This document shows positions 1-11,823 of a stretch of DNA of 64,000 bases, piece after piece. The DNA is from Pseudomonas sp. UYIF39. GTDB taxonomy: Bacteria; Pseudomonadota; Gammaproteobacteria; Pseudomonadales; Pseudomonadaceae. The stretch lies in the NCBI RefSeq assembly GCF_029963765.1, contig NZ_JALBYU010000005.1, positions 1 through 64,000 of the forward strand, given 5' to 3'. The notes beneath the pieces were generated by a model. That model had not been told where the DNA came from. It worked only from the letters and a program-made list of their open reading frames with translations, and made no database searches. The first letter of the stretch is position 1, and the number at the start of each line of letters is the position of its first letter. The position numbers and the translations under genes are program-made.

Positions 1-15
1 CAAGATTAAATTCCG

Positions 16-53
16 AAACCCCTATCTGCGTATGCAGGTAGGGGTTTTGTTTT
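16..53 (+). terminator. strong intrinsic terminator of an upstream operon
   Basis: A 14-bp stem (bases 16-29 with 34-47, one G-T pair) closes a GTAT loop and runs into a T-rich tail. It ends a + strand transcript that starts outside the window. In P. aeruginosa an rRNA operon lies just before birA, so a 5S rRNA end is the likely source; that part is inference. Confidence 0.9.
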
Positions 54-140
54 GTCTGCAGGAAAACTGACCTGTAGGGTTTCTATGCAATGGCGCGGGG
101 CATGGCTATCATGCGGGCCTCATTGTGAGGCGAGACTTGC

Positions 141-1100
141 ATGCTGACATTGTTAAAGCTTCTTAAGGATGGCCGATTCCATTCGGGTCAGGCCCTTGGT
201 ATTGCCTTGGGTATCAGCCGTAGTGCCGTTTGGAAGCAGCTTCAGCATTTAGAAGCTGAGCTGGGATTATCCATTCATAAGGTGCGGGGTCGCGGCTATC
301 AACTGGCTGCGCCATTAACGCTGCTTGATCCTGTCGAGATAAGAGAGCGGGCGCCTTCTTGTGATTGGCCCATCCTGGTTTTCGATTCAATTGACTCCAC
401 TAACGCCGAGGCTTTGCGTGCCATAGAGCGGGGGCAGGCGGCACCCTTTCTGGTACTTGCCGAACGGCAAACTGCAGGTCGCGGGCGGCGTGGACGTAAA
501 TGGGCAAGTCCATTCGCGGAAAACATCTATTACAGCCTCGTGCTGCGTATTGAAGGTGGAATGCGTCAGTTGGAAGGCTTGAGTCTAGTTGTTGGGCTCG
601 CCGTCATGCAGGCCCTGCGTGAGCTTGGTATTTCGGGGGTTGGACTGAAGTGGCCCAATGATGTTCTGGTTGGTCAGAAGAAGATCGCTGGGATATTGCT
701 CGAGCTGGTGGGAGATCCTGCTGATGTGTGTCACGTTGTGCTGGGTGTGGGAATTAATGTGAACATGCAGATTACCGATGAGGTAGATCAGCAATGGACG
801 TCCATGCGGCTAGAGTCGGGCAAGGTGTTTGATCGAAATCACCTGGTCGGGGAGTTGGGCGCGATGCTCCAGGCATATCTGTGTCGTCATCAAGTCGAGG
901 GATTTTCAGCTATCCAGACAGAGTGGGAGCAAAATCACCTCTGGCAGGGGCGGGCCGTTTCGTTGATCGCAGGTGTTAACCATATAGAGGGCGAAGTGCT
1001 GGGTATTGATAGTCAGGGTGCCCTGCGCTTGAAGGTGGGTGGTGTGGAAAAAGTCTTTAGTGGTGGTGAGCTCAGTCTGAGGTTGCGTGATGATTCTTGA
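141..1100 (+). CDS. birA: BirA biotin-[acetyl-CoA-carboxylase] ligase / biotin operon repressor
   Basis: Bifunctional BirA: it makes biotinyl-5'-AMP, biotinylates the AccB carrier protein, and in its holo form can repress biotin synthesis genes. The N-terminus (about residues 1-60) is a winged helix-turn-helix with [11 protein letters not shown]. The ligase domain carries the biotinyl-AMP loop GRGRRG at 113-118 and KWPNDVL at 170-176, and a small C-terminal beta domain follows from about residue 270. The length of 319 aa is normal for the DNA-binding class of BirA. It overlaps coaX by 11 nt, so the two cofactor genes are translationally coupled. Confidence 0.96.
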   Translation: MLTLLKLLKDGRFHSGQALGIALGISRSAVWKQLQHLEAELGLSIHKVRGRGYQLAAPLTLLDPVEIRERAPSCDWPILVFDSIDSTNAEALRAIERGQAAPFLVLAERQTAGRGRRGRKWASPFAENIYYSLVLRIEGGMRQLEGLSLVVGLAVMQALRELGISGVGLKWPNDVLVGQKKIAGILLELVGDPADVCHVVLGVGINVNMQITDEVDQQWTSMRLESGKVFDRNHLVGELGAMLQAYLCRHQVEGFSAIQTEWEQNHLWQGRAVSLIAGVNHIEGEVLGIDSQGALRLKVGGVEKVFSGGELSLRLRDDS

Positions 1101-1839
1101 GCTCGACTGCGGAAACAGTTTTATCAAGTGGCGTGTGCTCGATGCGGATGTTCGGCGGGTGGTTGGCGAGGGCGTCGTTGATTCGGATGTTGCTTTGTTG
1201 GAGAGCTTGAAAGCGCTGAAGGGTCTCACTCTCAAGTTTTGTCGGTTGGTCAGTGTCAGGACTGCCGATGAAACCAGTGCACTGATTTCTCAGCTGACAG
1301 CAGCTTTTGGTGTATCGGTGGTATGTGCGGCGCCGTCCCGCGAAATGTCCGGGGTTCGTAACGGTTATGAGGAGTTCGAGCGGTTAGGGCTCGACCGTTG
1401 GTTGGCGATGCTTGGGGGATTCCAGCTGGCTTCGGGTGCGTGCCTTGTGCTTGATTTTGGTACGGCTGTTACTGCGGACTTCATCTCCAGCGGTGGAGAG
1501 CACCTCGGAGGATTTATATGCCCGGGAATGCCTCTGATGCGAAACCAATTGCGTACCCACACCCGTAGAATTCGTTATGGTGATCTAGCAGCCGAGCGCG
1601 CTCTGGAAAGTCTCGTTCCTGGTCGGACAACTGTCGAAGCGGTCGAGCGGGGATGCTCATTGATGCTGAGAGGCTTTGTCCTGACGCAGCTAGAGTTGGC
1701 GCGTAGTTATTGGGGGGCTGATTTTGCTGTGTTCCTCACTGGAGGAGACGCAGACCTGGTTTCCGAGATCGTGCCTGAGGCCAGGGTGGTTCCTGATCTG
1801 GTGTTTGTAGGTTTGGCTATGGCGTGCCCCTTGTCCTGA
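1090..1839 (+). CDS. coaX: type III pantothenate kinase CoaX
   Basis: It phosphorylates pantothenate, the first step of coenzyme A synthesis, and is the type III enzyme that pseudomonads use in place of CoaA. The ASKHA fold shows in the N-terminal phosphate motif (Asp6, Gly8, Asn9 in [11 protein letters not shown]), in GLDRW and in [12 protein letters not shown] start at ATG 1090, giving 249 aa that begin MILELDCGN; a GTG one codon earlier at 1087 is less likely. The gene overlaps the end of birA by 11 nt and is followed 7 nt later by the SPOR gene, so the three form one operon. Confidence 0.95.
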   Translation: MILELDCGNSFIKWRVLDADVRRVVGEGVVDSDVALLESLKALKGLTLKFCRLVSVRTADETSALISQLTAAFGVSVVCAAPSREMSGVRNGYEEFERLGLDRWLAMLGGFQLASGACLVLDFGTAVTADFISSGGEHLGGFICPGMPLMRNQLRTHTRRIRYGDLAAERALESLVPGRTTVEAVERGCSLMLRGFVLTQLELARSYWGADFAVFLTGGDADLVSEIVPEARVVPDLVFVGLAMACPLS

Positions 1840-1846
1840 GGTTTTT

Positions 1847-2287
1847 ATGCGTTGGTTGTTTCTGCTGCTGCTTGTTCTCAATGTGTTCTATTACATCTGG
1901 CACCAACAAGAGGCTCCTCTGCGTGCGAAGGATGTAACCCCTTTGAGTTTGTATAAGGGGGCGCAGCAGGATATTCGCTTGTTGAGTGAGGCAACTGACG
2001 CGGCTCGTGATAAAGGAAAGTCTACCCAGACAGACGATGGTTGCCTCTATCTGGGCGGTTTTGCTCGTCAGGACGCAGCTCAGGCGGTCGAGCGGCGGTT
2101 GAGTGGCATGGAGATCAAGTTCGAGTCCTTGCTGAGGGCTCCCGCCGGGTCTGACGGTTACTGGGTGCGTGTGGCGCCAGAAAGCCGGCGTTGGCTGGAT
2201 GACTCGCAGCTGAAAAACCTTTCTAGAGAATTCAATGAGTTAAAACATAAAATAATGCCGTGCGAGGGGGTTGCACCCGCCGAATAG
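1847..2287 (+). CDS. SPOR-domain membrane protein
   Basis: A 146-aa protein with one N-terminal membrane segment (about residues 2-17, MRWLFLLLLVLNVFYYIW) and a C-terminal SPOR-like region beginning near DGCLYLGGF (about residues 64-140). SPOR domains bind peptidoglycan stripped of stem peptides at the septum, so a periplasmic cell-envelope role is likely. The same gene follows coaX in P. aeruginosa (PA4278). It is the last gene of the birA-coaX unit, and a candidate tRNA promoter overlaps its 3' end. The exact function is unknown. Confidence 0.75.
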   Translation: MRWLFLLLLVLNVFYYIWHQQEAPLRAKDVTPLSLYKGAQQDIRLLSEATDAARDKGKSTQTDDGCLYLGGFARQDAAQAVERRLSGMEIKFESLLRAPAGSDGYWVRVAPESRRWLDDSQLKNLSREFNELKHKIMPCEGVAPAE

Positions 2288-2299
2288 TTTGCATAGAAT
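2271..2299 (+). promoter_or_regulatory. candidate upstream promoter of the tRNA cluster
   Basis: TTGCAC, a 17-bp spacer and TAGAAT, followed by a GC-rich discriminator (GGCGCCCGCTTCGC). The -35 is weak (three matches) but the -10 and discriminator are like those of the stronger promoter 117 bp downstream. It overlaps the last bases of the SPOR gene. Confidence 0.4.
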
Positions 2300-2388
2300 G
2301 GCGCCCGCTTCGCAGTGAAGACCTTTAATGGTTAACACCGCAAAGTGATGTCAATGCAGCTAACCTCAGGTTTTTAATGAGAAAATGC

Positions 2389-2416
2389 TTGACAGAAGGC
2401 TGGCATGATATAGAAT
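2389..2416 (+). promoter_or_regulatory. sigma70 promoter of the tRNA-Tyr/Gly/Thr-tuf cluster
   Basis: Perfect -35 TTGACA, 16-bp spacer and -10 TAGAAT, then the GC-rich discriminator GCCGGCTCGC. tRNA-Tyr begins 14 bp after the -10. A GC-rich discriminator is the usual mark of stringently (ppGpp/DksA) controlled stable-RNA promoters. Confidence 0.85.
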
Positions 2417-2429
2417 GCCGGCTCGCTTA

Positions 2430-2514
<85 letters not shown>

Positions 2515-2537
2515 TTTTTAGCGAGAGCTGCAAGCTC

Positions 2538-2611
<74 letters not shown>

Positions 2612-2637
2612 AGTTTGCAGATCCTGCATAGTGTTAC

Positions 2638-2713
2638 GCTCTTGTAGCTCAGTTGGTAGAGCACACCCTTGGTAAGGGTGAGGTCAGCGGTTCAAATCCG
2701 CTCAAGAGCTCCA
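2638..2713 (+). tRNA. tRNA-Thr (anticodon GGT)
   Basis: 76 nt with encoded CCA. The acceptor stem GCTCTTG pairs with CAAGAGC and the anticodon loop is TTGGTAA. It lies 84 nt before tuf, with a terminator-like hairpin in between. Confidence 0.98.
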
Positions 2714-2719
2714 TATAAC

Positions 2720-2751
2720 AAGGCAGATATGAAAATATCTGCCTTTGTTTT
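2720..2751 (+). terminator. terminator/attenuator between tRNA-Thr and tuf
   Basis: A perfect 11-bp stem (2720-2730 with 2735-2745) with a GAAA tetraloop, followed by TTTGTTTT. It should stop a large part of the tRNA transcription before tuf, so tuf depends on read-through or on a weak local promoter (TTGACC at 2762). Confidence 0.8.
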
Positions 2752-2797
2752 AATGGCTTGTTTGACCTGCTCATTTCTTCTCCTAGGGGTGATTTTG

Positions 2798-3991
2798 ATG
2801 GCTAAGGAAAAGTTCGAACGTAATAAGCCGCACGTCAACGTTGGTACTATTGGTCACGTCGATCACGGTAAAACTACTCTGACTGCTGCTTTGACCCGCG
2901 TCTGTTCCGAAGTTTTCGGTTCGGCAAAGGTTGACTTCGACAAGATCGATAGCGCCCCTGAAGAAAAAGCTCGTGGTATTACAATCAACACCGCTCACGT
3001 TGAGTACGATTCGGCCGTGCGTCACTACGCACATGTTGACTGTCCGGGTCACGCTGACTACGTAAAAAACATGATTACCGGTGCTGCACAGATGGATGGT
3101 GCGATTCTGGTTTGCTCGGCTGCTGATGGTCCGATGCCGCAAACCCGTGAGCACATCCTTTTGTCTCGCCAGGTTGGCGTTCCGTACATTGTTGTCTTCC
3201 TGAACAAGGCTGACATGGTTGATGATGCGGAGCTGCTGGAGTTGGTTGAGATGGAGGTGCGCGACCTGCTGAGCACTTACGATTTCCCAGGTGATGACAC
3301 TCCGATCATCATTGGTTCGGCGCTGATGGCGCTGAATGGTCAAGACGATAACGAGATGGGCACTACGGCCGTCAAGAAGTTGGTTGAGACTCTGGATAGC
3401 TACATTCCGCAGCCTGAGCGTGCTATTGATAAGCCGTTCCTGATGCCGATCGAGGATGTTTTCTCGATCTCCGGTCGCGGTACTGTTGTGACTGGTCGTG
3501 TTGAGCGTGGCATTGTCCGCATTCAGGAAGAAGTTGAGATTGTTGGTCTTCGTGACACTGTCAAAACTACTTGCACTGGTGTTGAGATGTTCCGCAAGCT
3601 GCTCGATGAGGGTCGTGCTGGCGAGAACTGTGGTGTGTTGCTGCGTGGTACCAAGCGTGATGATGTTGAGCGTGGCCAGGTTCTGGTCAAGCCGGGCACC
3701 GTCAAGCCGCATACCAAGTTCACTGCTGAAGTTTACGTTCTGAGCAAGGAAGAGGGTGGTCGTCATACGCCGTTCTTCAAAGGCTACCGTCCACAGTTCT
3801 ACTTCCGGACCACTGACGTGACCGGTAACTGCGAACTGCCGGAAGGCGTTGAAATGGTGATGCCAGGTGATAACGTCCAAATGACGGTCACTCTGATCAA
3901 AACCATCGCAATGGAAGATGGTCTGCGTTTCGCCATTCGTGAGGGCGGTCGTACCGTCGGCGCTGGTGTCGTTGCTAAGGTTATCGAGTAA
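2798..3991 (+). CDS. tuf: elongation factor Tu, first copy (tufB locus)
   Basis: EF-Tu GTPase, 397 aa, which brings aminoacyl-tRNA to the ribosome. It shows the P-loop GHVDHGKT at residues 19-26, DCPGH and NKAD. I chose ATG 2798 (MAKEKFERN) behind an AGGGGTG ribosome site; an in-frame extension back to 2669 would run through tRNA-Thr and the terminator hairpin and is not real. By my count it differs from the second tuf (19368-20561) at about 29 of 397 residues, mostly at the N-terminus and in domain 2. It is richer in T-ending codons than the second copy, which suggests somewhat weaker selection for expression. Confidence 0.97.
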   Translation: MAKEKFERNKPHVNVGTIGHVDHGKTTLTAALTRVCSEVFGSAKVDFDKIDSAPEEKARGITINTAHVEYDSAVRHYAHVDCPGHADYVKNMITGAAQMDGAILVCSAADGPMPQTREHILLSRQVGVPYIVVFLNKADMVDDAELLELVEMEVRDLLSTYDFPGDDTPIIIGSALMALNGQDDNEMGTTAVKKLVETLDSYIPQPERAIDKPFLMPIEDVFSISGRGTVVTGRVERGIVRIQEEVEIVGLRDTVKTTCTGVEMFRKLLDEGRAGENCGVLLRGTKRDDVERGQVLVKPGTVKPHTKFTAEVYVLSKEEGGRHTPFFKGYRPQFYFRTTDVTGNCELPEGVEMVMPGDNVQMTVTLIKTIAMEDGLRFAIREGGRTVGAGVVAKVIE

Positions 3992-4012
3992 ATTGTTGTA
4001 ATGTCTTTTTCG

Positions 4013-4044
4013 GGCCGGCATAATGGTCGGCCTGATTTTGTTTT
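4013..4044 (+). terminator. weak terminator after tuf
   Basis: A short GC stem (GGCCG 4013-4017 with CGGCC 4028-4032) and a TGATTTTGTTTT tail. It sits directly before tRNA-Trp. The stem is only 5-6 bp, so read-through into tRNA-Trp-secE-nusG is likely. Confidence 0.5.
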
Positions 4045-4120
4045 AGGTCAGTAGCTCAATTGGCAGAGCGACGGTCTCCAAAACCGTAGGTTGGGGGTTC
4101 GATTCCCTCCTGACCTGCCA
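4045..4120 (+). tRNA. tRNA-Trp (anticodon CCA)
   Basis: 76 nt with encoded CCA end. The acceptor stem AGGTCAG pairs with CTGACCT and the anticodon loop is CTCCAAA. It lies between tuf and secE, the usual place in Pseudomonas. Confidence 0.98.
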
Positions 4121-4165
4121 GATTCACTTGGTGTGTCTGGCTTTCTTTTCACAGGATCTTCATAG

Positions 4166-4534
4166 ATGACTCCTAAAGCTGAAGCTCAAGGCTCTCGCTT
4201 CGATCTGCTCAAGTGGCTAGTAGTAGTCGCTTTGGTGGTTGTTGGCGTTGTTGGCAATCAGTATTACTCTGCTTCGCCGATCCTGTACCGCGTACTAGCT
4301 TTGCTCGCCATTGCTGCTGTAGCTGCCTTTGTAGGCCTGCAAACAGTCAAGGGCAAGTCTTTCTTTGTACTGGTTAAGGAAGCTCGCACCGAGATTCGTA
4401 AAGTCGTATGGCCAACTCGCCAAGAAACCACGCAGACCACGTTGATCGTTGTGGCTGTTGTACTGGTTATGGCGTTGCTGTTGTGGGGGCTTGATTCCCT
4501 GCTCGGTTGGCTTGTTTCCTTGATTGTCGGCTAA
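4166..4534 (+). CDS. secE: SecE preprotein translocase subunit
   Basis: Essential membrane subunit of the SecYEG channel. It has 122 aa with three hydrophobic segments (about residues 17-35, 40-58 and 92-120), the three-helix form typical of gammaproteobacteria. The conserved cytoplasmic helix KEARTEIRKVVWPTRQE precedes the last segment and is the part that clamps SecY. It lies 9 nt before nusG, as in nearly all proteobacteria, and its partner secY is at 29.9 kb in this window. Confidence 0.96.
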   Translation: MTPKAEAQGSRFDLLKWLVVVALVVVGVVGNQYYSASPILYRVLALLAIAAVAAFVGLQTVKGKSFFVLVKEARTEIRKVVWPTRQETTQTTLIVVAVVLVMALLLWGLDSLLGWLVSLIVG

Positions 4535-4543
4535 GGGTGTCCC

Positions 4544-5077
4544 GTGGCTAAGCGTTGGTACGTTGTGCATGCTTACTCCGGTTACGAGAAGCATGTCATG
4601 CGCTCGTTGGTAGAGCGCGTAAAGCTGGCTGGCATGGAAGATGGCTTTGGCGAAATTCTGGTTCCCACTGAAGAAGTGGTTGAAATGCGTAATGGCCAGA
4701 AACGCAAAAGCGAGCGCAAGTTCTTCCCAGGTTATGTGCTGGTTCAGATGGATATGAATGAGGGTACTTGGCACTTAGTCAAGGATACTCCTCGGGTGAT
4801 GGGTTTTATCGGCGGTACTGCTGATAAGCCTGCACCTATCACAGATAAAGAGGCAGAAGCGATTCTGCGTCGCGTTGCTGATGGTAGCGACAAGCCGAAG
4901 CCGAAGACGTTGTTCGAGCCAGGTGAGTCGGTGCGTGTCAATGACGGTCCGTTTGCCGACTTTACTGGCACGGTCGAAGAAGTTAACTACGAGAAGAGCC
5001 GGATCCAAGTGGCAGTGCTCATTTTCGGTCGCTCTACTCCGGTAGAGCTAGAGTTCAGCCAGGTCGAAAAAGTCTAG
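4544..5077 (+). CDS. nusG: transcription elongation/antitermination factor NusG
   Basis: 177 aa. The N-terminal NGN domain ([14 protein letters not shown] to about residue 115) binds the RNA polymerase clamp. The C-terminal KOW domain ([20 protein letters not shown]) contacts Rho or ribosomal protein S10. The start is a GTG at 4544, 9 nt after secE, with AAGGGTG as the ribosome site. A strong terminator follows. Confidence 0.97.
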   Translation: MAKRWYVVHAYSGYEKHVMRSLVERVKLAGMEDGFGEILVPTEEVVEMRNGQKRKSERKFFPGYVLVQMDMNEGTWHLVKDTPRVMGFIGGTADKPAPITDKEAEAILRRVADGSDKPKPKTLFEPGESVRVNDGPFADFTGTVEEVNYEKSRIQVAVLIFGRSTPVELEFSQVEKV

Positions 5078-5092
5078 CTGAGCAAGCATCCC

Positions 5093-5121
5093 AACCCCGC
5101 AGTCTAGGCTGTGGGGTTTTG
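5093..5121 (+). terminator. terminator/attenuator between nusG and rplK
   Basis: A 10-bp stem (5093-5102 with 5109-5118, one G-T pair) around a TCTAGG loop, ending TTTTG. It separates secE-nusG from the L11 operon. I see no strong promoter in the 70 nt that follow, so partial read-through is probable. Confidence 0.85.
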
Positions 5122-5149
5122 TCGTCACTGGGATAAACGCGCAAGTAAC

Positions 5150-5178
5150 CGGGGAGCCTTTCGAGGCGTTCGAACCCG
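5150..5178 (+). promoter_or_regulatory. candidate L1-binding operator in the rplK leader
   Basis: Outer helix CGGG (5150-5153) with CCCG (5175-5178), inner helix GCCT/AGGC (5156-5159, 5164-5167) with a TTCG loop, and an asymmetric internal loop (2 nt against 7 nt). Two short helices joined by an asymmetric loop is the known form of L1 translational operators, and the site lies 16 nt before the rplK start. The fold is seen; L1 binding is inference. Confidence 0.45.
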
Positions 5179-5193
5179 TAATTGGAGTGCCTC

Positions 5194-5625
5194 ATGGCCA
5201 AGAAGATTACCGCTTACATCAAGCTGCAAGTGAAGGCCGCTCAGGCTAACCCAAGCCCACCTGTTGGTCCTGCTCTGGGTCAGCACGGCGTGAACATCAT
5301 GGAATTCTGCAAGGCTTTCAACGCCCGTACTCAGGGTATTGAGCCAGGTCTGCCGACTCCAGTGATCATCACTGTCTACAGCGACCGTAGCTTCACTTTC
5401 GAAACCAAATCCACACCTGCTTCGGTTCTGCTGAAGAAAGCTGCTGGTCTGACTAGCGGTTCCGCTCGTCCGAACACCGTTAAGGTTGGCACCGTTACCC
5501 GTGCTCAGCTGGAAGAAATCGCGAAAACCAAAAACGCGGATCTGACTGCAGCTGATATGGACGCGGCCGTGCGTACTATCGCCGGTTCTGCTCGTAGCAT
5601 GGGCCTTAACGTGGAGGGTGTGTAA
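5194..5625 (+). CDS. rplK: 50S ribosomal protein L11
   Basis: 143 aa. L11 forms the base of the GTPase-associated stalk with 23S rRNA and is needed for RelA activation. It starts [13 protein letters not shown] with the proline-rich [15 protein letters not shown] hinge. I use ATG 5194 behind TTGGAGTG, not the in-frame TTG at 5182. The stop codon overlaps the rplA start by one base. Confidence 0.97.
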   Translation: MAKKITAYIKLQVKAAQANPSPPVGPALGQHGVNIMEFCKAFNARTQGIEPGLPTPVIITVYSDRSFTFETKSTPASVLLKKAAGLTSGSARPNTVKVGTVTRAQLEEIAKTKNADLTAADMDAAVRTIAGSARSMGLNVEGV

Positions 5626-6320
5626 TGGCTAAGTTGACCAAGCGTCAAAAGGCTATCGCCGGCAAAATCGAAGCAGGCAAGTCCTACAACTTTGTAGACG
5701 CAGCTGCTCTGCTGGCTGAGCTGTCGACCGTCAAGTTCAGCGAGTCGTTTGACGTTGCTGTAAACTTGGGTGTTGACCCGCGTAAATCCGACCAGGTCGT
5801 TCGTAGCGCTACTGTGCTGCCACACGGCACTGGCAAGACCGTTCGCGTTGCTGTGTTCACCCAGGGTCCAGCTGCTGAGGCCGCTTTGGCTGCCGGCGCT
5901 GACCGTGTAGGTATGGACGATCTGGCTGCTGAAATGAAAGGCGGCGACCTGAACTATGACGTAGTTATCGCATCCCCGGATGCAATGCGCGTTGTTGGTC
6001 AGTTGGGTCAGATCCTGGGCCCGCGTGGCCTGATGCCTAACCCTAAAGTCGGCACCGTAACGCCAGACGTAGCTACCGCGGTTAAAAACGCCAAGGCTGG
6101 TCAGGTTCGTTATCGCACCGACAAAAACGGCATCATCCACACCTCCGTTGGCAAGGTTGGCTTCGACGCCGTCAAGCTGAAGGAAAACGTTGAGGCCCTG
6201 ATCGCTGATCTGAAGCGTATCAAGCCAGCTTCCTCGAAAGGTATTTACGTCAAGCGCGTTACCCTGAGCACTACCATGGGTCCAGGCCTGGTCATCGACC
6301 AAGGCTCGCTCGACGCGTAA
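5625..6320 (+). CDS. rplA: 50S ribosomal protein L1
   Basis: 231 aa, the mobile L1 stalk protein that helps tRNA leave the E site. The family also represses its own operon by binding the leader mRNA (see the candidate operator at 5150). The typical [14 protein letters not shown] signature lies near residue 130. It shares one base with the rplK stop (TAATG), so translation is coupled. Confidence 0.97.
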   Translation: MAKLTKRQKAIAGKIEAGKSYNFVDAAALLAELSTVKFSESFDVAVNLGVDPRKSDQVVRSATVLPHGTGKTVRVAVFTQGPAAEAALAAGADRVGMDDLAAEMKGGDLNYDVVIASPDAMRVVGQLGQILGPRGLMPNPKVGTVTPDVATAVKNAKAGQVRYRTDKNGIIHTSVGKVGFDAVKLKENVEALIADLKRIKPASSKGIYVKRVTLSTTMGPGLVIDQGSLDA

Positions 6321-6518
6321 GACACAGGTTGGCGCAAGTAATTGCGCCAATTGAAAAATTGGGGTCCCTGCCTGGCGGGGGCTATCCAAGACCGTAGGCG
6401 ACGCAAGTCTTAAACCTCAAGCCTACGCAGATGGTGCTCCCGGTTCCTTACCGAATCAGACACCAAAACGACATCTGGCCTCGGTTGGATGAAACGGTAA
6501 CAAGCAGGAGTTTTTCCC
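6321..6518 (+). ncRNA. L10-type ribosomal protein leader
   Basis: The 198-nt gap between rplA and rplJ folds extensively. A perfect hairpin GGCGCAA/TTGCGCC (6331-6337, 6342-6348) is followed by a long-range 7-bp helix CGTAGGC (6393-6399) with GCCTACG (6421-6427) and a G-rich bulged segment near 6360-6380. In gammaproteobacteria this place holds the leader that L10(L12)4 binds to repress rplJL. No promoter is evident. I assign it from position and folding, not from a covariance search. Confidence 0.7.
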
Positions 6519-7019
6519 GTGGCAATTAAACTTGAAGACAAGAAGGCCATCGTCGCTGAAGTCAACAAGGCTGCCCAAGTTGCTCTGTCCGCTGTCGTGG
6601 CTGATGCCCGTGGCGTAACAGTAGGCGCTATGACCGGACTCCGTAAAGAGGCTCGTGAAGCTGGTGTTTACGTACGTGTTGTACGTAACACTCTGCTCAA
6701 GCGCGCCGTTGCTGGCACTCAGTATGACGTGCTCAACGACGTGTTCACCGGCCCGACCTTGATTGCATTCTCCAAAGATCATCCGGGCGCTGCTGCTCGT
6801 ATCTTCAAAGAGTTCGCAAAAGGTCAGGATAAGTTCGAGATCAAGGCAGCTGCGTTCGAGGGCAAGTTCCTCGCAGCTAATCAGATCGACGTACTGGCAA
6901 GCCTGCCGACCCGTGACGAAGCAATTTCTCAGCTGATGAGCGTGATTCAAGGCGCAACCAGCAAATTGGCTCGTACTCTGGCGGCTCTTCGCGACCAGAA
7001 AGAAGCTGCCGCAGCCTAA
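6519..7019 (+). CDS. rplJ: 50S ribosomal protein L10
   Basis: 166 aa; the stalk base that anchors L7/L12 dimers through its C-terminal helix. It starts at GTG 6519 ([15 protein letters not shown]) behind GCAGGAG. The alanine-rich end (DQKEAAAA) is usual. With L12 it is the expected repressor of its own leader at 6321-6518. Confidence 0.97.
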   Translation: MAIKLEDKKAIVAEVNKAAQVALSAVVADARGVTVGAMTGLRKEAREAGVYVRVVRNTLLKRAVAGTQYDVLNDVFTGPTLIAFSKDHPGAAARIFKEFAKGQDKFEIKAAAFEGKFLAANQIDVLASLPTRDEAISQLMSVIQGATSKLARTLAALRDQKEAAAA

Positions 7020-7099
7020 GGCTGAGCGACTCCTTTCAGCGTTTATTGTTTATTTCGATGGCCGCGTAGGCTGTCACCCCAATACAGGAATTTATAGTC

Positions 7100-7465
7100 A
7101 TGTCTCTGACTAACGACCAAATCATCGAAGCAATCGGCGAAAAATCCGTTCTGGAAATCGTTGAGCTGATCAAGGCCATGGAAGAGAAGTTCGGCGTTTC
7201 CGCTGCCGCTGCTTCCGCTGGTCCAGCTGCTGTCGCTGCCGTTGTTGAAGAACAAACTGAATTCAACGTCATGCTGCTGGAAGCTGGCGAGAAGAAAGTT
7301 AACGTGATCAAGGCAGTACGTGAGCTGACCGGTCTGGGCCTGAAAGAAGCCAAGGCTGTAGTTGACGGCGCTCCTGGCGTTGTTCTGGAAGCTGTTTCGA
7401 AAGACGCAGCTGACAAAGCAAAAGCCACTCTGGAAGAAGCAGGCGCTAAAGTCGAGCTGAAATAA
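7100..7465 (+). CDS. rplL: 50S ribosomal protein L7/L12
   Basis: 121 aa acidic stalk protein present in several copies per ribosome, which recruits EF-Tu and EF-G. The N-terminal dimerisation part, an Ala/Pro hinge ([15 protein letters not shown]) and the C-terminal domain with [12 protein letters not shown] are all present. ATG 7100 lies 80 nt after rplJ. An attenuator separates it from rpoB. Confidence 0.97.
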   Translation: MSLTNDQIIEAIGEKSVLEIVELIKAMEEKFGVSAAAASAGPAAVAAVVEEQTEFNVMLLEAGEKKVNVIKAVRELTGLGLKEAKAVVDGAPGVVLEAVSKDAADKAKATLEEAGAKVELK

Positions 7466-7511
7466 GCATCGACTTTGCGTCTCCAGCCCGAGCGTTAAGC
7501 GAAAGGCTGAT

Positions 7512-7540
7512 GGCTGGTGGCTCTTGCCACCGGCCTTTTT
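7512..7540 (+). terminator. rplL-rpoB attenuator
   Basis: A 10-bp stem (7512-7521 with 7526-7535, one T-G pair), TCTT loop and five T. It stands in the 220-nt rplL-rpoB gap, where E. coli also has an attenuator that lowers rpoBC transcription relative to the ribosomal genes. Confidence 0.85.
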
Positions 7541-7685
7541 CCGTTATTGGCGGCCGACTGGGTCGGTGCTGATAGCGAGTTGTAACCACCCGATGCGGTG
7601 GCGCAAACCATGGGGTTTGCACGATTTTCTGGCTGCTCCCGTCGGGAGGGGCCAAACAAGCAGGTGACCAAGCTGGGGAACGCTG

Positions 7686-11759
<4,074 letters not shown>

Positions 11760-11823
11760 CACGTGACGCGAATCGAGAGCGGGGCAGGATTGCCCGCTCT
11801 CTGCTCCGCCAGGAGGAAAGGCC

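Noticed and set aside
1087..1089. GTG start of coaX one codon before ATG 1090
   Set aside because: ATG is stronger and begins the family sequence MILELDCGN; the GTG only adds one residue.
2669..2797. N-terminal extension of tuf
   Set aside because: It would translate through the 3' half of tRNA-Thr and a terminator hairpin. EF-Tu starts at MAKEKF.
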